Origin: Dechloromonas sp. | GTDB taxonomy: Bacteria > Pseudomonadota > Gammaproteobacteria > Burkholderiales > Rhodocyclaceae | Assembly: GCA_028687035.1 (NCBI GenBank) | Contig: JAQUAX010000005.1 | Coordinates: 1 to 64,000 of the forward strand | Length of the DNA stretch: 64,000 nucleotides | Direction: 5' to 3' | Shown: positions 51,273 to 61,058 of the stretch, in pieces | How the letters are laid out: each line of letters opens with the position of its first letter | How positions within the stretch are numbered: position 1 is the first letter of the stretch | Made by a program: the position numbers and the translations under genes | The notes under the pieces: generated by a model | The model's input: only the letters and a program-made list of their open reading frames with translations | Told to the model about the DNA's origin: nothing | Database searches by the model: none

Positions 51273-52002
51273 CCTTGTAGCGGTGCGGGGAGATGCGCCG
51301 CATCTCGGCTTCGATCCATTCCTCGGCGCGGCGATTGACCTCGGCTTCGGTCAGGCCGGTGGCGTCGAAGGCCGGGCCGATGCTGACCGTCACGGTCCCA
51401 GGCGTCTTCAGGAAGGCCTGGCGCGGCCAGCGTTCGCCGGCGTCGTGGGCGACCGGGACGACCTTGCAGCCGACGTGCGTCGCCAGGTAGGCGCCGCCCG
51501 GCTTGTAGCGTTTCTTCTCGCCCGGCGGCACGCGCGTGCCTTCCGGGAAAATGATCACGTAGAAGCCCTGCTTCAGCCGCTCGCGGCCCTGGGTGACGAC
51601 CTGGTCGAGCGCGTCCTTGCCGGCCGCGCGGTCGATCGAGATCATCTTCATCGCGGCCAGGCCCCAGCCGATCAGCGGCACCTTGAGCAGTTCCTTCTTC
51701 AGCACGAACACGCAGTAGGCGCCGTCCGGCACGTAGTTCTGCAGCGCCATCGTTTCCCAGGCCGACTGGTGCTTGGCCAGGATCACGCAGGGTTCCTTCG
51801 GCATGTTCTCGAGGCCGAGCACGCGCGGCCGGATGCCGAGCAGGTTGCGCACGCCCCATTCGACGCCGAGGCGCCACAGCTTGCCGAAACGGTAGGGCCA
51901 GAGGCCGCGCAGCAGCGGGCCGGCGACGAACACGAAGGGCGCGGTGGCGATCGACCAGACGATCGCCCAGGCCATGAACAGCGTGGAGCGGAGGTGGATC
52001 AT
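51253..52002 (-). CDS. plsC: 1-acyl-sn-glycerol-3-phosphate acyltransferase
   Basis: ILAKHQSAWETMALQ (HX4D variant), IIFPEGTRVPPGEKKRYKPGGAYLA. Confidence 0.9.
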   Translation of the reverse strand: MIHLRSTLFMAWAIVWSIATAPFVFVAGPLLRGLWPYRFGKLWRLGVEWGVRNLLGIRPRVLGLENMPKEPCVILAKHQSAWETMALQNYVPDGAYCVFVLKKELLKVPLIGWGLAAMKMISIDRAAGKDALDQVVTQGRERLKQGFYVIIFPEGTRVPPGEKKRYKPGGAYLATHVGCKVVPVAHDAGERWPRQAFLKTPGTVTVSIGPAFDATGLTEAEVNRRAEEWIEAEMRRISPHRYKDAGQPA

Positions 52003-52550
52003 GCTTTTCCCTTGCCGAGCAGGTGGTCGACCGCGGCGGCGAGGTCGGCGAATTCCAGCGTGCCTTCCGGCAGCGTTTCCTCGGCCTTGGCCTTCTCGCC
52101 CTTGCCGGTCATCACCAGCACCGGCAGGCAGCCGGCGGCCGCCGCGGCCTGCAGGTCGCGCAGCGAATCACCGATCGCCGGCACGCCCCTGAGGTCGGTG
52201 TTGAAGGTTTCGGAAATGCGCCGGAACATGCCCGGCTTCGGCTTGCGGCACTCGCACTGCGAGTCGGCGGCGTGCGGGCAGTAGAAGATTGCGGTGATCC
52301 GCCCGCCGGTGGCGACGACCTCCTTGTGCATCCGGGCGTGGATCTGGTTCAGCATTTCCATGTCGAACAGGCCGCGCCCGATGCCCGACTGGTTGGTCGC
52401 GACGACGACCTTGTAGCCGTTCTGGGTCAACCGGGCGATCGCCTCGAGGCTGCCCGGAATCGGCTTCCATTCGGCCGGGTTCTTGATGAACTGGACGGAA
52501 TCGACGTTGATCACGCCGTCGCGGTCGAGGATGACGAGTTTGCCGGGCAT
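51999..52550 (-). CDS. gmhB: D-glycero-beta-D-manno-heptose 1,7-bisphosphate 7-phosphatase
   Basis: LVILDRDGVINVDS; ATNQSGIGRG; CxCRKPKPGM. Confidence 0.92.
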   Translation of the reverse strand: MPGKLVILDRDGVINVDSVQFIKNPAEWKPIPGSLEAIARLTQNGYKVVVATNQSGIGRGLFDMEMLNQIHARMHKEVVATGGRITAIFYCPHAADSQCECRKPKPGMFRRISETFNTDLRGVPAIGDSLRDLQAAAAAGCLPVLVMTGKGEKAKAEETLPEGTLEFADLAAAVDHLLGKGKA

Positions 52551-52557
52551 CGCGGGC

Positions 52558-54687
52558 TCAGGCCGACAGCTTGGAGAGGTCGGCGACCTGGTTCATCGCG
52601 GCGTGCAGCTTGGCGAGCAGGCCCAGGCGGTTGGCGCGCAGGTCCGGATCGTCGGCATTGACCATGACGCCGTCGAAGAAGGCATCGACCGGGGCGCGCA
52701 GCGCGGCCAGCGTCTGCAGCGACTCGGTGTAGTCGCCGGTGACGAAGGCGGCGTCGGCCTGCGGCACGACCTCGACCAGTGCCGCGTGCAGCGCGACTTC
52801 GGCGGCTTCCTTGAGCAGCCCGGCATCGACGGTCGGCTCGACCGCGTTGTCGACCTTCTTCAGGATGTTGCCGACCCGCTTGTTGGCGGCGGCCAGCGCG
52901 GCGGCTTCCGGCAGCGCCGAGAAGGCGCGCACCGCGGCCAGGCGCTTGACGATGTCGCCCAGTCGCTGCGGCCGCTGGCTGACCACGGCATCGACTTCCT
53001 GCGCGGTGTAGCCCTGCTCGCGCAGGCTGCCGGCGAGGCGGTCGTAGATGAAGTTCGTGACACCTTCCAGGTAGGCGGGAGCATCGGCTCCATCTACAAA
53101 ACGCTCTAGTCCCTCGGTGAATTCCAAAGCAGCAATCTGCAGAAGAGTGTCGAGCGGCAAGGCTAGGTCGTTCTCGGCCAGCATCCGGATCACGCCCAGC
53201 GCGTGGCGGCGCAGCGCGAACGGGTCGCGGTCGCCGGTCGGGATCTGGCCGATGCCGAACATGCCGACCAGCGTTTCCAGCTTGTCGGCCAGCGCGACGA
53301 CGATGCCGACGCGGCCGCGCGGCAGGCTGTCGCCGGCGAAGCGCGGCTTGTAGTGGTCTTCGATGGCGTCGGCGACGTCGGCGTTCAGGCCGTCGTGCTG
53401 CGCGTAGTAGCGGCCCATGATGCCCTGCAGTTCCGGGAACTCGCCGACCATGTCGGTCAGCAGGTCGGCCTTGGCCAGCACCGCGGCCTGTTCGGCGTGC
53501 TGCACCAGCTCGCCGCCGCCCAGCTGTTCGGCGATGGCGCGGGCGATCGCGGCGACGCGCTGGACGCGCTCGCCCTGGGTGCCCAGCTTGTTGTGATAGA
53601 CGACCTTGCCGAGACCGGCGACGCGGGATTCCAGCGACTTCTTGCGGTCCTGGTCGAAGAAGAACTTGGCATCGGCCAAACGCGGACGCACGACGCGCTC
53701 GTTGCCGCCGATCACCGCGGAAGCGTCTTCCGGACTGATGTTGCTGACGACGAGGAACTTGTTGGTGAGTTTTCCGGCCGCGTCGAGCAGCGGGAAGTAT
53801 TTCTGGTTGGCCTTCATCGTCAGGATCAGGCATTCCTGCGGCACGGCGAGGAATTCCTGCTCGAACTGGCCGATCAGCACATTCGGACGCTCGACCAGCG
53901 CGGTGACTTCATCGAGCAGCGCGTCGTCGTCGATCGGCCTGCCGCCGGCCTGGGCCGCAGCGGCTTCGAGCTGGCGGGCGATTTCGGCGCGGCGTTCGGC
54001 GAAGGAGGCGATCACGGCGCCATCCTGGCGCATCGTGCCGGCGTAGGCATCGGCGTCGGCGATGACGACCGGATCGACCGCCGCTTCGAAGCGGTGGCCG
54101 TGCGTTGCGCGGCCGGCGTTGAGGCTGAGCACGGAGACCGGCACGACGTCGGCGCCGTGCAGCGCGACCAGGCCGTGCGCCGGGCGGACGAAATTGACGG
54201 TATCCCAGCCGTCGGCCAGCTGGTAGGTCATGACCTTGGGGATCGGCAGCGCGGCCAGCGCGGCCTCGACGGCCTTCTGCAGGCCCTCGGCCAGCGTCGC
54301 GCCCTTGGCCAGGCTGTCGTAGAACAGGATGTCGGCCTTGCCGTCGTTCTCGCGGCGCAGACCGGCCACGGCGGACGCGTCGGCGCCCAGTGCGGCGAGC
54401 TTCTTCAGCAGCGCCGGCGTTGCGTTGCCGGCGGCGTCGAGACCGACGGCGACCGGCATCAGCTTCTGGACGACCGGCTTGTCGGCGGCGACGGCCAGCA
54501 CGTCGGTGACGTGGGCGGCCAGGCGGCGCGGCGACGCGTAGGCGGTGACGGTCGCGGTGGACGGCGCCAGGCCGGCGTTTTTCAGCGAATTCGCCAGCGC
54601 GGCGGCGAAGGCTTCGCCGAGCTTCTTCAGCGCCTTGGGCGGCAGTTCCTCGACGAAGAGTTCAACGAGCAGGTTCTTGGACGACAT
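52558..54687 (-). CDS. glyS: glycyl-tRNA synthetase beta subunit
   Basis: LLVELFVEELPPKALKKLGEAF. Confidence 0.95.
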   Translation of the reverse strand: MSSKNLLVELFVEELPPKALKKLGEAFAAALANSLKNAGLAPSTATVTAYASPRRLAAHVTDVLAVAADKPVVQKLMPVAVGLDAAGNATPALLKKLAALGADASAVAGLRRENDGKADILFYDSLAKGATLAEGLQKAVEAALAALPIPKVMTYQLADGWDTVNFVRPAHGLVALHGADVVPVSVLSLNAGRATHGHRFEAAVDPVVIADADAYAGTMRQDGAVIASFAERRAEIARQLEAAAAQAGGRPIDDDALLDEVTALVERPNVLIGQFEQEFLAVPQECLILTMKANQKYFPLLDAAGKLTNKFLVVSNISPEDASAVIGGNERVVRPRLADAKFFFDQDRKKSLESRVAGLGKVVYHNKLGTQGERVQRVAAIARAIAEQLGGGELVQHAEQAAVLAKADLLTDMVGEFPELQGIMGRYYAQHDGLNADVADAIEDHYKPRFAGDSLPRGRVGIVVALADKLETLVGMFGIGQIPTGDRDPFALRRHALGVIRMLAENDLALPLDTLLQIAALEFTEGLERFVDGADAPAYLEGVTNFIYDRLAGSLREQGYTAQEVDAVVSQRPQRLGDIVKRLAAVRAFSALPEAAALAAANKRVGNILKKVDNAVEPTVDAGLLKEAAEVALHAALVEVVPQADAAFVTGDYTESLQTLAALRAPVDAFFDGVMVNADDPDLRANRLGLLAKLHAAMNQVADLSKLSA

Positions 54688-54688
54688 A

Positions 54689-55696
54689 TCAGGCGGCTTT
54701 CTTTGCGTTCTGTTCTTCGAGCTTGGCCAGCACTTCGCCGGCCCAGTCCTTCGGCGCCATCGGGAAGCCGAGGCGGGCGCGCGAATCCAGGTAGGCCTGC
54801 GCGACGGAGCGGGCGAGGTTGCGGATGCGGCCGATGTAGGCGGCGCGCTCGGTGACCGAGATGGCGCCGCGCGCGTCGAGCAGGTTGAAGGTGTGCGCGG
54901 CCTTCAGCACCTGTTCGTAGGCCGGCAGCGCCAGTTGCGCGCCCATCAGGTGCTGCGCCTGCTTCTCGTGCGCGCCGAACGCGGTGAACAGGAATTCGGC
55001 GTCCGAATGCTCGAAGTTGTAGGCCGACTGCTCGACCTCGTTCTGGTGATAGACGTCACCGTAGGTCAGGCCGTCGGTCCAGGTCAGGTCGAAGACGTTC
55101 TCGACGCCCTGCAGGTACATCGCCAGACGCTCCAGGCCGTAGGTGATTTCACCGGTGATCGGCTTGCAGTCGATGCCGCCGACCTGCTGGAAGTAGGTGA
55201 ATTGCGTGACTTCCATGCCGTTCATCCAGACTTCCCAGCCGAGGCCCCAGGCGCCCAGCGTCGGGTTTTCCCAGTCGTCCTCGACGAAGCGCACGTCGTT
55301 CTTCTTCAGGTCGAAGCCGAGCGCCTCCAGCGAGCCGAGGTAGAGCTCGAGGATGTTGTCCGGCGCCGGCTTCAGCACCACCTGGTACTGGTAGTAGTGC
55401 TGCATGCGGTTCGGGTTCTCGCCGTAGCGGCCGTCCTTGGGCCGGCGCGACGGCTGCACGTAGGCGGCTTTCCACGGCTCGGGGCCGATCGCGCGCAGGA
55501 AGGTCGCGGTGTGGCTGGTGCCGGCGCCGACCTCCATGTCGTAAGGCTGGAGCAGGGCGCAGCCCTGGGCGCTCCAGTATTGCTGCAACCGCAGGATGAT
55601 TTCTTGAAAACTCGGCTTGCCGAGTTTCAGAGAAGACTCATGCCCGCCTGCGGGCGTGACGTCGGAACTAAACGTGGGTTTCTTGCTGGTCGTCAT
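54689..55696 (-). CDS. glyQ: glycyl-tRNA synthetase alpha subunit, with unusual N-terminal insertion
   Basis: [46 protein letters not shown]. Confidence 0.95.
   Translation of the reverse strand: MTTSKKPTFSSDVTPAGGHESSLKLGKPSFQEIILRLQQYWSAQGCALLQPYDMEVGAGTSHTATFLRAIGPEPWKAAYVQPSRRPKDGRYGENPNRMQHYYQYQVVLKPAPDNILELYLGSLEALGFDLKKNDVRFVEDDWENPTLGAWGLGWEVWMNGMEVTQFTYFQQVGGIDCKPITGEITYGLERLAMYLQGVENVFDLTWTDGLTYGDVYHQNEVEQSAYNFEHSDAEFLFTAFGAHEKQAQHLMGAQLALPAYEQVLKAAHTFNLLDARGAISVTERAAYIGRIRNLARSVAQAYLDSRARLGFPMAPKDWAGEVLAKLEEQNAKKAA
55607..55669 (-). repeat. Candidate 63-bp palindromic element inserted in frame in glyQ
   Basis: Encodes [21 protein letters not shown]; contains AAACTCGGC-AA-GCCGAGTTT (coding strand) and a CCCGCaGGCGGG hairpin. 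Confidence 0.5.
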
Positions 55697-55730
55697 CGGA
55701 CGCACTCGGTAAGACGGAAAGCCTCGGATT

Positions 55731-57200
55731 TTACTTGCTTTTGCGACGGACCGGCAGCGCGCCGGCCAGTCCGCAGCACAACATCAGCATCAGCGCCGGC
55801 AGATTGCCGTAGCGGACGTACGGCGTGCTGCCGGCGTAGGCGCGTACGCTGCCCTGCAGCACGCCGGTCGTGAAGGGCTCGAGCACGCCCTGCAGGCGGC
55901 CGTCGGCCTCGATGATCGCGGTCATTCCGGTGTTGGTCGCGCGCAGCATCGGGCGGCCGGTTTCGACAGCGCGCATCCGGGCGATCTGCAGGTGCTGCGG
56001 CTGCGCCAGCGAGCGGCCGAACCACGCGGTGTTCGACAGGTTGGCGAGGAGGCCGGCGGCGGGCAGCGCCTGGATGATCTCCTCGCCGAAAACGTCCTCG
56101 TAGCAGATGTCGACCGCGACCCGGCGGCCGGAGACGGCGAGCGGCGGCTGTCCGGCCGGGCCGCGGCTGAACGACGACATCGGGATGTTCGCGTAGGCCA
56201 TGAACCACGCGAAGCCCGGCGGGATGAATTCGCCGAACGGGACCAGGTGCTGCTTGCTGTAGACCTGCGGCGACGAGGCGCCGAGGCTCAGCGCGCTGTT
56301 GTAGTAGGCGCCGCCCGGGTCGCCGGTCAGCGTGCCGACGATCAGGTCGCCGCCGGCGGCCGCGGCGAGTTCGCGCAGCTCGTCGAGGTAGCCCGGCGGC
56401 AGGTGGTCGGCGAAGCTGGGCAGCGCGGTTTCCGGCAGCAGGGTCAGCCGGGCCGGGTGCTGCGCGACCAGGTCGCGGTACAGCGTCAGCGTCCGGATGA
56501 AGGATTCGGGCCGGAATTTCATTTCCTGCGCGACGTTGCCCTGGATCAGCGCGACGCTGAGCGGTTCGCCGTCCGGCTGCGTCCAGCCGATCCGGCCCAG
56601 TCCGAAGCCGGCGGCGGCCAGCACAAGCAGCGCCGGCAGGCCGAGGCGCCAGCGCAGCAGCAGCGCCCCGCTCAACGCGACCAGCAGCGACAGGCCGTGC
56701 ACGCCGAGCAGCGGCGCGAAGCCGGCGAGCGGGCTGGGCGGGCTCTGCGTGTAGCCGATCGCCAGCCACGGGAAACCCGTGAAAATCCAGCCGCGCAGCC
56801 AGTCCACCGCGGCGAACAGCGCGCCGAACAGCAGCGCCTGGCCGACGAAGCCGGCCGGCCGCCAGCGTCCGAACAGCCCGCCGGCCAGCGCCGGGAACAG
56901 CGCCAGCACGGCGCAGAAGAGTACGGCGGCCGGTCCGGCCAGCCACCACGGCATGCCGCCGAACACCGACAGGCTGACATGCACCCAGGAGACGCCGCAC
57001 AGGAAGAAGCCGAGGCCGAACGCGAAGCCGCTGGCGGCGCCGGCGCGGGCCGAGCGGCCGGCGCGCAGCAGCGCGAACAGGCCGCCCCAGACGGCGGGCG
57101 CCAGCCAGAACAGGCCGAAGGGGGCGAAGCAGAGGACGCCTGCCGCGCCGAGCAGCGCGGTCAGGCCGAGGCGGGCGGCCGGCCGTTCAGGCAGCCGCAT
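55731..57200 (-). CDS. lnt: apolipoprotein N-acyltransferase
   Basis: [33 protein letters not shown]. Confidence 0.94.
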   Translation of the reverse strand: MRLPERPAARLGLTALLGAAGVLCFAPFGLFWLAPAVWGGLFALLRAGRSARAGAASGFAFGLGFFLCGVSWVHVSLSVFGGMPWWLAGPAAVLFCAVLALFPALAGGLFGRWRPAGFVGQALLFGALFAAVDWLRGWIFTGFPWLAIGYTQSPPSPLAGFAPLLGVHGLSLLVALSGALLLRWRLGLPALLVLAAAGFGLGRIGWTQPDGEPLSVALIQGNVAQEMKFRPESFIRTLTLYRDLVAQHPARLTLLPETALPSFADHLPPGYLDELRELAAAAGGDLIVGTLTGDPGGAYYNSALSLGASSPQVYSKQHLVPFGEFIPPGFAWFMAYANIPMSSFSRGPAGQPPLAVSGRRVAVDICYEDVFGEEIIQALPAAGLLANLSNTAWFGRSLAQPQHLQIARMRAVETGRPMLRATNTGMTAIIEADGRLQGVLEPFTTGVLQGSVRAYAGSTPYVRYGNLPALMLMLCCGLAGALPVRRKSK

Positions 57201-58032
57201 CGGCGGCGGGCGGCTTGGGCAGGTCGACGAGCAGGGTGTAGAGACGGCGGCTGTCGGCGCGCAGCACCTGGAAGCGGACGCCGTCGATGTCGACGACTTC
57301 GTTGCGCTTCGGCACGCGGCCGAGATGGCGCAGCACCAGGCCGCCGACGGTGTCGAATTCCTCGTCGGAGAACTTCGTCGAGAAGGCCGCGTTGAAGTCG
57401 TCGATCTCGGTGCGCGCCTTGACGCGGTAGCGGCCGGTCGAGTCGAGGCGGATGTTGTCGTGCGCCTCGTCGAAGTCGTATTCGTCCTCGATGTCGCCGA
57501 CGATCTGCTCGAGCACGTCCTCGATGGTGACCAGCCCGGCGACGCCGCCGTATTCGTTGACGACGATGGCCATGTGGTTGCGCGACACGCGGAATTCGCG
57601 CAGCAGCACGTTCAGGCGCTTGGATTCGGGAATGAACACCGCCGGGCGCAGCCAGTCGCGCAGATCGAAGCTGGTTTCGGTGTGGATGCGCAGCAGGTCC
57701 TTGGCGAGCAGGATGCCGAGCACGTTGTCGCGGTCGCCGTCGACGACGGGAAAGCGCGAGTGGGCGGCTTCGATGACGGTGGGGACGATTTCGTCCAGCG
57801 GATCGTCGATGTCGATGACGTCCATCTGGGCCCGCGGGATCATCACGTCGGTGACGCGGGTTTCGGACGCGGCAAGCGCGCCTTCGATGATGGTCAGCGC
57901 ATCGGCGTCCATCAGGTTGCGCTCGTAGGCCGAGTGCAGGATTTCGATCAGTTGCTCGCGATCCTCGGGTTCGCGCAGCAGCAGGTGGGACAAGCGTTCG
58001 AGAAAACCGGGTTTACTAGGGGAACTTTCCAT
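57187..58032 (-). CDS. corC: CorC/HlyC-family CBS domain protein
   Basis: VTDVMIPRAQMDVIDIDDPLDEIV; CorC_HlyC C-terminus. Confidence 0.93.
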   Translation of the reverse strand: MESSPSKPGFLERLSHLLLREPEDREQLIEILHSAYERNLMDADALTIIEGALAASETRVTDVMIPRAQMDVIDIDDPLDEIVPTVIEAAHSRFPVVDGDRDNVLGILLAKDLLRIHTETSFDLRDWLRPAVFIPESKRLNVLLREFRVSRNHMAIVVNEYGGVAGLVTIEDVLEQIVGDIEDEYDFDEAHDNIRLDSTGRYRVKARTEIDDFNAAFSTKFSDEEFDTVGGLVLRHLGRVPKRNEVVDIDGVRFQVLRADSRRLYTLLVDLPKPPAADAAA

Positions 58033-58037
58033 GGCGT

Positions 58038-58484
58038 TCAGGCGGCGTAGGGGTCGGGGTAACCGAGTGCCGCGAGTATCTCCCTTTCTTCGTCTTCCAT
58101 CTGCTGGGCCTCTTCGTCGTTCTCGTGGTCCCAGCCTTGTAAATGCAGCATACCATGCACCGTCAGGTGCGCGTAATGCGCGGCCAGCGGCTTGTTCTGC
58201 TCGGCCGCCTCGCGGGCGACGACTTCCGGGCAGATGACCAGGTCGCCGGTGACGACCGGCTCGGTGTCGTACGGGAAGGACAGCACGTTGGTCGCGTAAT
58301 CCTTGCCGCGGTAGTCCGCGTTCAGCGCCCGGCCCTCGTCGGCATCGACCAGGCGGATCGTCACCTCGCCGCCGCCGACCAGCGCGGCGCGCGCCCAGCG
58401 CACGAAATCCGCCCGCAAGGGTAGGCCCTCGCGGTTACAGGCGTATTGCACGGACAGGTTAAGACGCTTGCTGACGGTTTTCAT
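58038..58484 (-). CDS. ybeY: endoribonuclease YbeY (rRNA maturation factor)
   Basis: [25 protein letters not shown]. Confidence 0.95.
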   Translation of the reverse strand: MKTVSKRLNLSVQYACNREGLPLRADFVRWARAALVGGGEVTIRLVDADEGRALNADYRGKDYATNVLSFPYDTEPVVTGDLVICPEVVAREAAEQNKPLAAHYAHLTVHGMLHLQGWDHENDEEAQQMEDEEREILAALGYPDPYAA

Positions 58485-59448
58485 AGGCTTCGACGATGCG
58501 CGCGACCAGCGGGTGGCGCACGACGTCTTCCTTTCTGAATTCGGTGAAGGCGATGCCGCGCACGTCGCGCAGCACGTCGATGGCTTCCTTGAGGCCGCTC
58601 TTCTGGCCCTTCGGCAGGTCTATCTGCGTCACGTCGCCGGTGACCACGGCCTTGGCGCCGATGCCGATGCGGGTCAGGAACATCTTCATCTGTTCCGGCG
58701 TCGTGTTCTGCGCCTCGTCGAGGATGATGAAGGCGTGGTTCAGCGTGCGGCCGCGCATGAAGGCGAGCGGGGCGATCTCGATGGCGCGCTTTTCGTACAG
58801 CTTGGCGACGCGGTCGGCGCCCATCAGGTCGTACAGCGCGTCGTACAGCGGGCGCAGGTAAGGGTCGATCTTCTGCGTCAGGTCGCCGGGCAAAAAGCCG
58901 AGGCGTTCGCCGGCCTCGACCGCCGGCCGGGTCAGGATGATGCGCTCGACCATGTCGCGCTCGAAGGCGTCGACGGCGGAAGCGACGGCGAGATAGGTCT
59001 TGCCGGTGCCGGCCGGGCCGATGCCGAAGGTGATGTCGTGTTCCTGGATCGCCTTCAGGTAGGCGACCTGGCGCGGCGTGCGGCCGTGCAGTTCGCTCTT
59101 GCGGGTGACCAGCTGCGGGCCGTCGCTGACGCCGGCGGCGCTCGCCACGCGGCGCACCGGCGCGTTAAGCAATTCGATCAGGCCGAGCTGGATCGCGTCG
59201 ACCGACAGCGGCTGGCGCGCCAGCGCATAGAAATGGCGGACCGCATCCGCGGTCAACTGTGCCTTTTCGCCGGAAATGGAGAAGCGCTCGTTGCGCCGGT
59301 GGATCACCACGTCGAAGCCCGTTTCGATTTGCCGGATGTTCTCGTCGAGCGGCCCGCACAGGTTGGCGAGCAGCGTGTTGTCGACCGGCGCCAGCGCGAA
59401 TTCGATCGGCCGGCTCTTCGGCGCGGGCCTAGTCTTCGCGGATGACAA
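58459..59448 (-). CDS. PhoH-like ATPase (YbeZ)
   Basis: [43 protein letters not shown]. Confidence 0.94.
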   Translation of the reverse strand: MSSAKTRPAPKSRPIEFALAPVDNTLLANLCGPLDENIRQIETGFDVVIHRRNERFSISGEKAQLTADAVRHFYALARQPLSVDAIQLGLIELLNAPVRRVASAAGVSDGPQLVTRKSELHGRTPRQVAYLKAIQEHDITFGIGPAGTGKTYLAVASAVDAFERDMVERIILTRPAVEAGERLGFLPGDLTQKIDPYLRPLYDALYDLMGADRVAKLYEKRAIEIAPLAFMRGRTLNHAFIILDEAQNTTPEQMKMFLTRIGIGAKAVVTGDVTQIDLPKGQKSGLKEAIDVLRDVRGIAFTEFRKEDVVRHPLVARIVEAYENRQQAS

Positions 59449-60766
59449 TTTCGCCCCTCAGGCTGTGCGGCAGCGCCGACGTGATGCGGACATCGACGAA
59501 GGTGTCGATCAGGCGCGGGTTGCCGACGAAATTGACGATGCGGTTGTTGTCGGTGCGCCCGGCCAGTTCGGCGGCGTCCTTCTTCGACGTGCTTTCGACC
59601 AGCACGCGCTGCACGCTGCCGACCATGGCCTGGCTGATCACCTGCGCCTGCTCCTCGATGCGCTTCTGCAGCCGGGTCAGGCGGGCCGACTTGACCTCGG
59701 GCGGCGTCGAATCGTCGAGTTCCAGTGCCGGCGTGCCGGGCCGCGGGCTGTAGATGAAGGAGAAGGAATTGTCGAAACCGACGTCGTCGATCAGCTTCAT
59801 GGTCTTCTCGAAATCCTCGTCGGTCTCGCCGGGGAAGCCGACGATGAAGTCGGACGACAGCGAGATGTCCGGGCGCGCTGCGCGCAGCTTGCGGATGATC
59901 GACTTGTACTCGAGCGCCGTGTAGCCGCGCTTCATTGCGGCCAGCACGCGATCGGAACCGGCCTGCACCGGCAGGTGCAGGTGCGAGACCAGCTTCGGCA
60001 CCTTCAGGTAGGTGTCGATCAGGCGCTGCGACATCTCGCGCGGGTGCGAGGTCGTATAGCGGATGCGCTCGATGCCCGGCACCTCGGCGATGTACTCGAT
60101 GAGCAGCGCGAGGTCGGCTTTCTCGTCGCAGCCTTCCATGTCGCCGCGGTAGGCATTGACGTTCTGGCCGAGCAGCGTGACTTCCCTGACGCCGTGCGCG
60201 GCGAGGTCGGCGACCTCGGTCAGCACGTCGTTGAACGGCCGTGACACTTCGCCGCCGCGGGTATAGGGAACGATGCAGAAGGTGCAGAACTTGGAGCAGC
60301 CCTCCATGATCGACACGAAGGCCGAGGCGCCCTTGATCTCGGCCGGCGGCATCGAATCGAACTTCTCGATTTCCGGGAAGGAGACGTCGACCGCCGCCTT
60401 GCCCTTCGCCTTGCGCTCGGCGATCAGCTGCGGCAGACGATGCAGCGTCTGCGGGCCGAACACCACATCGACGTAGGGCGCGCGGGCAACGATGGCGTCG
60501 CCCTCCTGGCTGGCGACGCAGCCGCCGACACCGATCACCAGGTTCGGATTCTGCTGCTTCAGGTGCTTGATCCGGCCAAGGTCGTGGAACACCTTCTCCT
60601 GCGCCTTCTCGCGCACCGAGCAGGTGTTGAACAGGATGATGTCGGCTTCCTCGGGCTTGTCGGTCTTGACGACGCCTTCAGCGGCATTGAGCACGTCGGC
60701 CATCTTGTCCGAGTCGTACTCATTCATCTGGCACCCGAAAGTGCGGATGAACAGTTTTTTGGGCAT
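59429..60766 (-). CDS. miaB: tRNA-2-methylthio-N6-dimethylallyladenosine synthase MiaB
   Basis: [17 protein letters not shown]; radical [14 protein letters not shown]. Confidence 0.96.
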   Translation of the reverse strand: MPKKLFIRTFGCQMNEYDSDKMADVLNAAEGVVKTDKPEEADIILFNTCSVREKAQEKVFHDLGRIKHLKQQNPNLVIGVGGCVASQEGDAIVARAPYVDVVFGPQTLHRLPQLIAERKAKGKAAVDVSFPEIEKFDSMPPAEIKGASAFVSIMEGCSKFCTFCIVPYTRGGEVSRPFNDVLTEVADLAAHGVREVTLLGQNVNAYRGDMEGCDEKADLALLIEYIAEVPGIERIRYTTSHPREMSQRLIDTYLKVPKLVSHLHLPVQAGSDRVLAAMKRGYTALEYKSIIRKLRAARPDISLSSDFIVGFPGETDEDFEKTMKLIDDVGFDNSFSFIYSPRPGTPALELDDSTPPEVKSARLTRLQKRIEEQAQVISQAMVGSVQRVLVESTSKKDAAELAGRTDNNRIVNFVGNPRLIDTFVDVRITSALPHSLRGEIVIRED

Positions 60767-60849
60767 GGGGTAACTTCGTGAAACGGTGAGTGCCGCTTCG
60801 GCAAGAGCGCGGCTGGAAAGTTCGGCATTATAACCGAGCCGAAATCCTG

Positions 60850-60879
60850 TTGACCCGGGGCGCGCCTGCCCCCTATAAT
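60850..60879 (+). promoter_or_regulatory. sigma70 promoter of tRNA-Met (TTGACC-N18-TATAAT)
   Basis: -35 60850..60855, -10 60874..60879. Confidence 0.8.
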
Positions 60880-60896
60880 TCGCGCCCTCGAAGCGT

Positions 60897-60973
60897 GGTG
60901 ATGTAGCTCAGACGGTTAGAGCGATGGATTCATAACCCATAGGTCGGCAGTTCGATTCTGCCCATCACCACCA
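60897..60973 (+). tRNA. tRNA-Met (CAT), encoded CCA
   Basis: GGTGATGTAGCTCAGACGGTTAGAGCGATGGATTCATAACCCATAGGTCGGCAGTTCGATTCTGCCCATCACCACCA; cloverleaf-compatible. Confidence 0.95.
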
Positions 60974-60983
60974 AAAATACAAG

Positions 60984-61017
60984 AGGCCGTTGATCCGCAA
61001 GGTTCAGCGGCCTTTTC
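60984..61017 (+). terminator. Hairpin after tRNA-Met (possible terminator)
   Basis: AGGCCGTTGA..TTCAGCGGCCT then TTT. Confidence 0.55.
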
Positions 61018-61058
61018 GCTTCCAGGAAGCCGCCCGGTGCTGCACAAAGGTGCTACAC

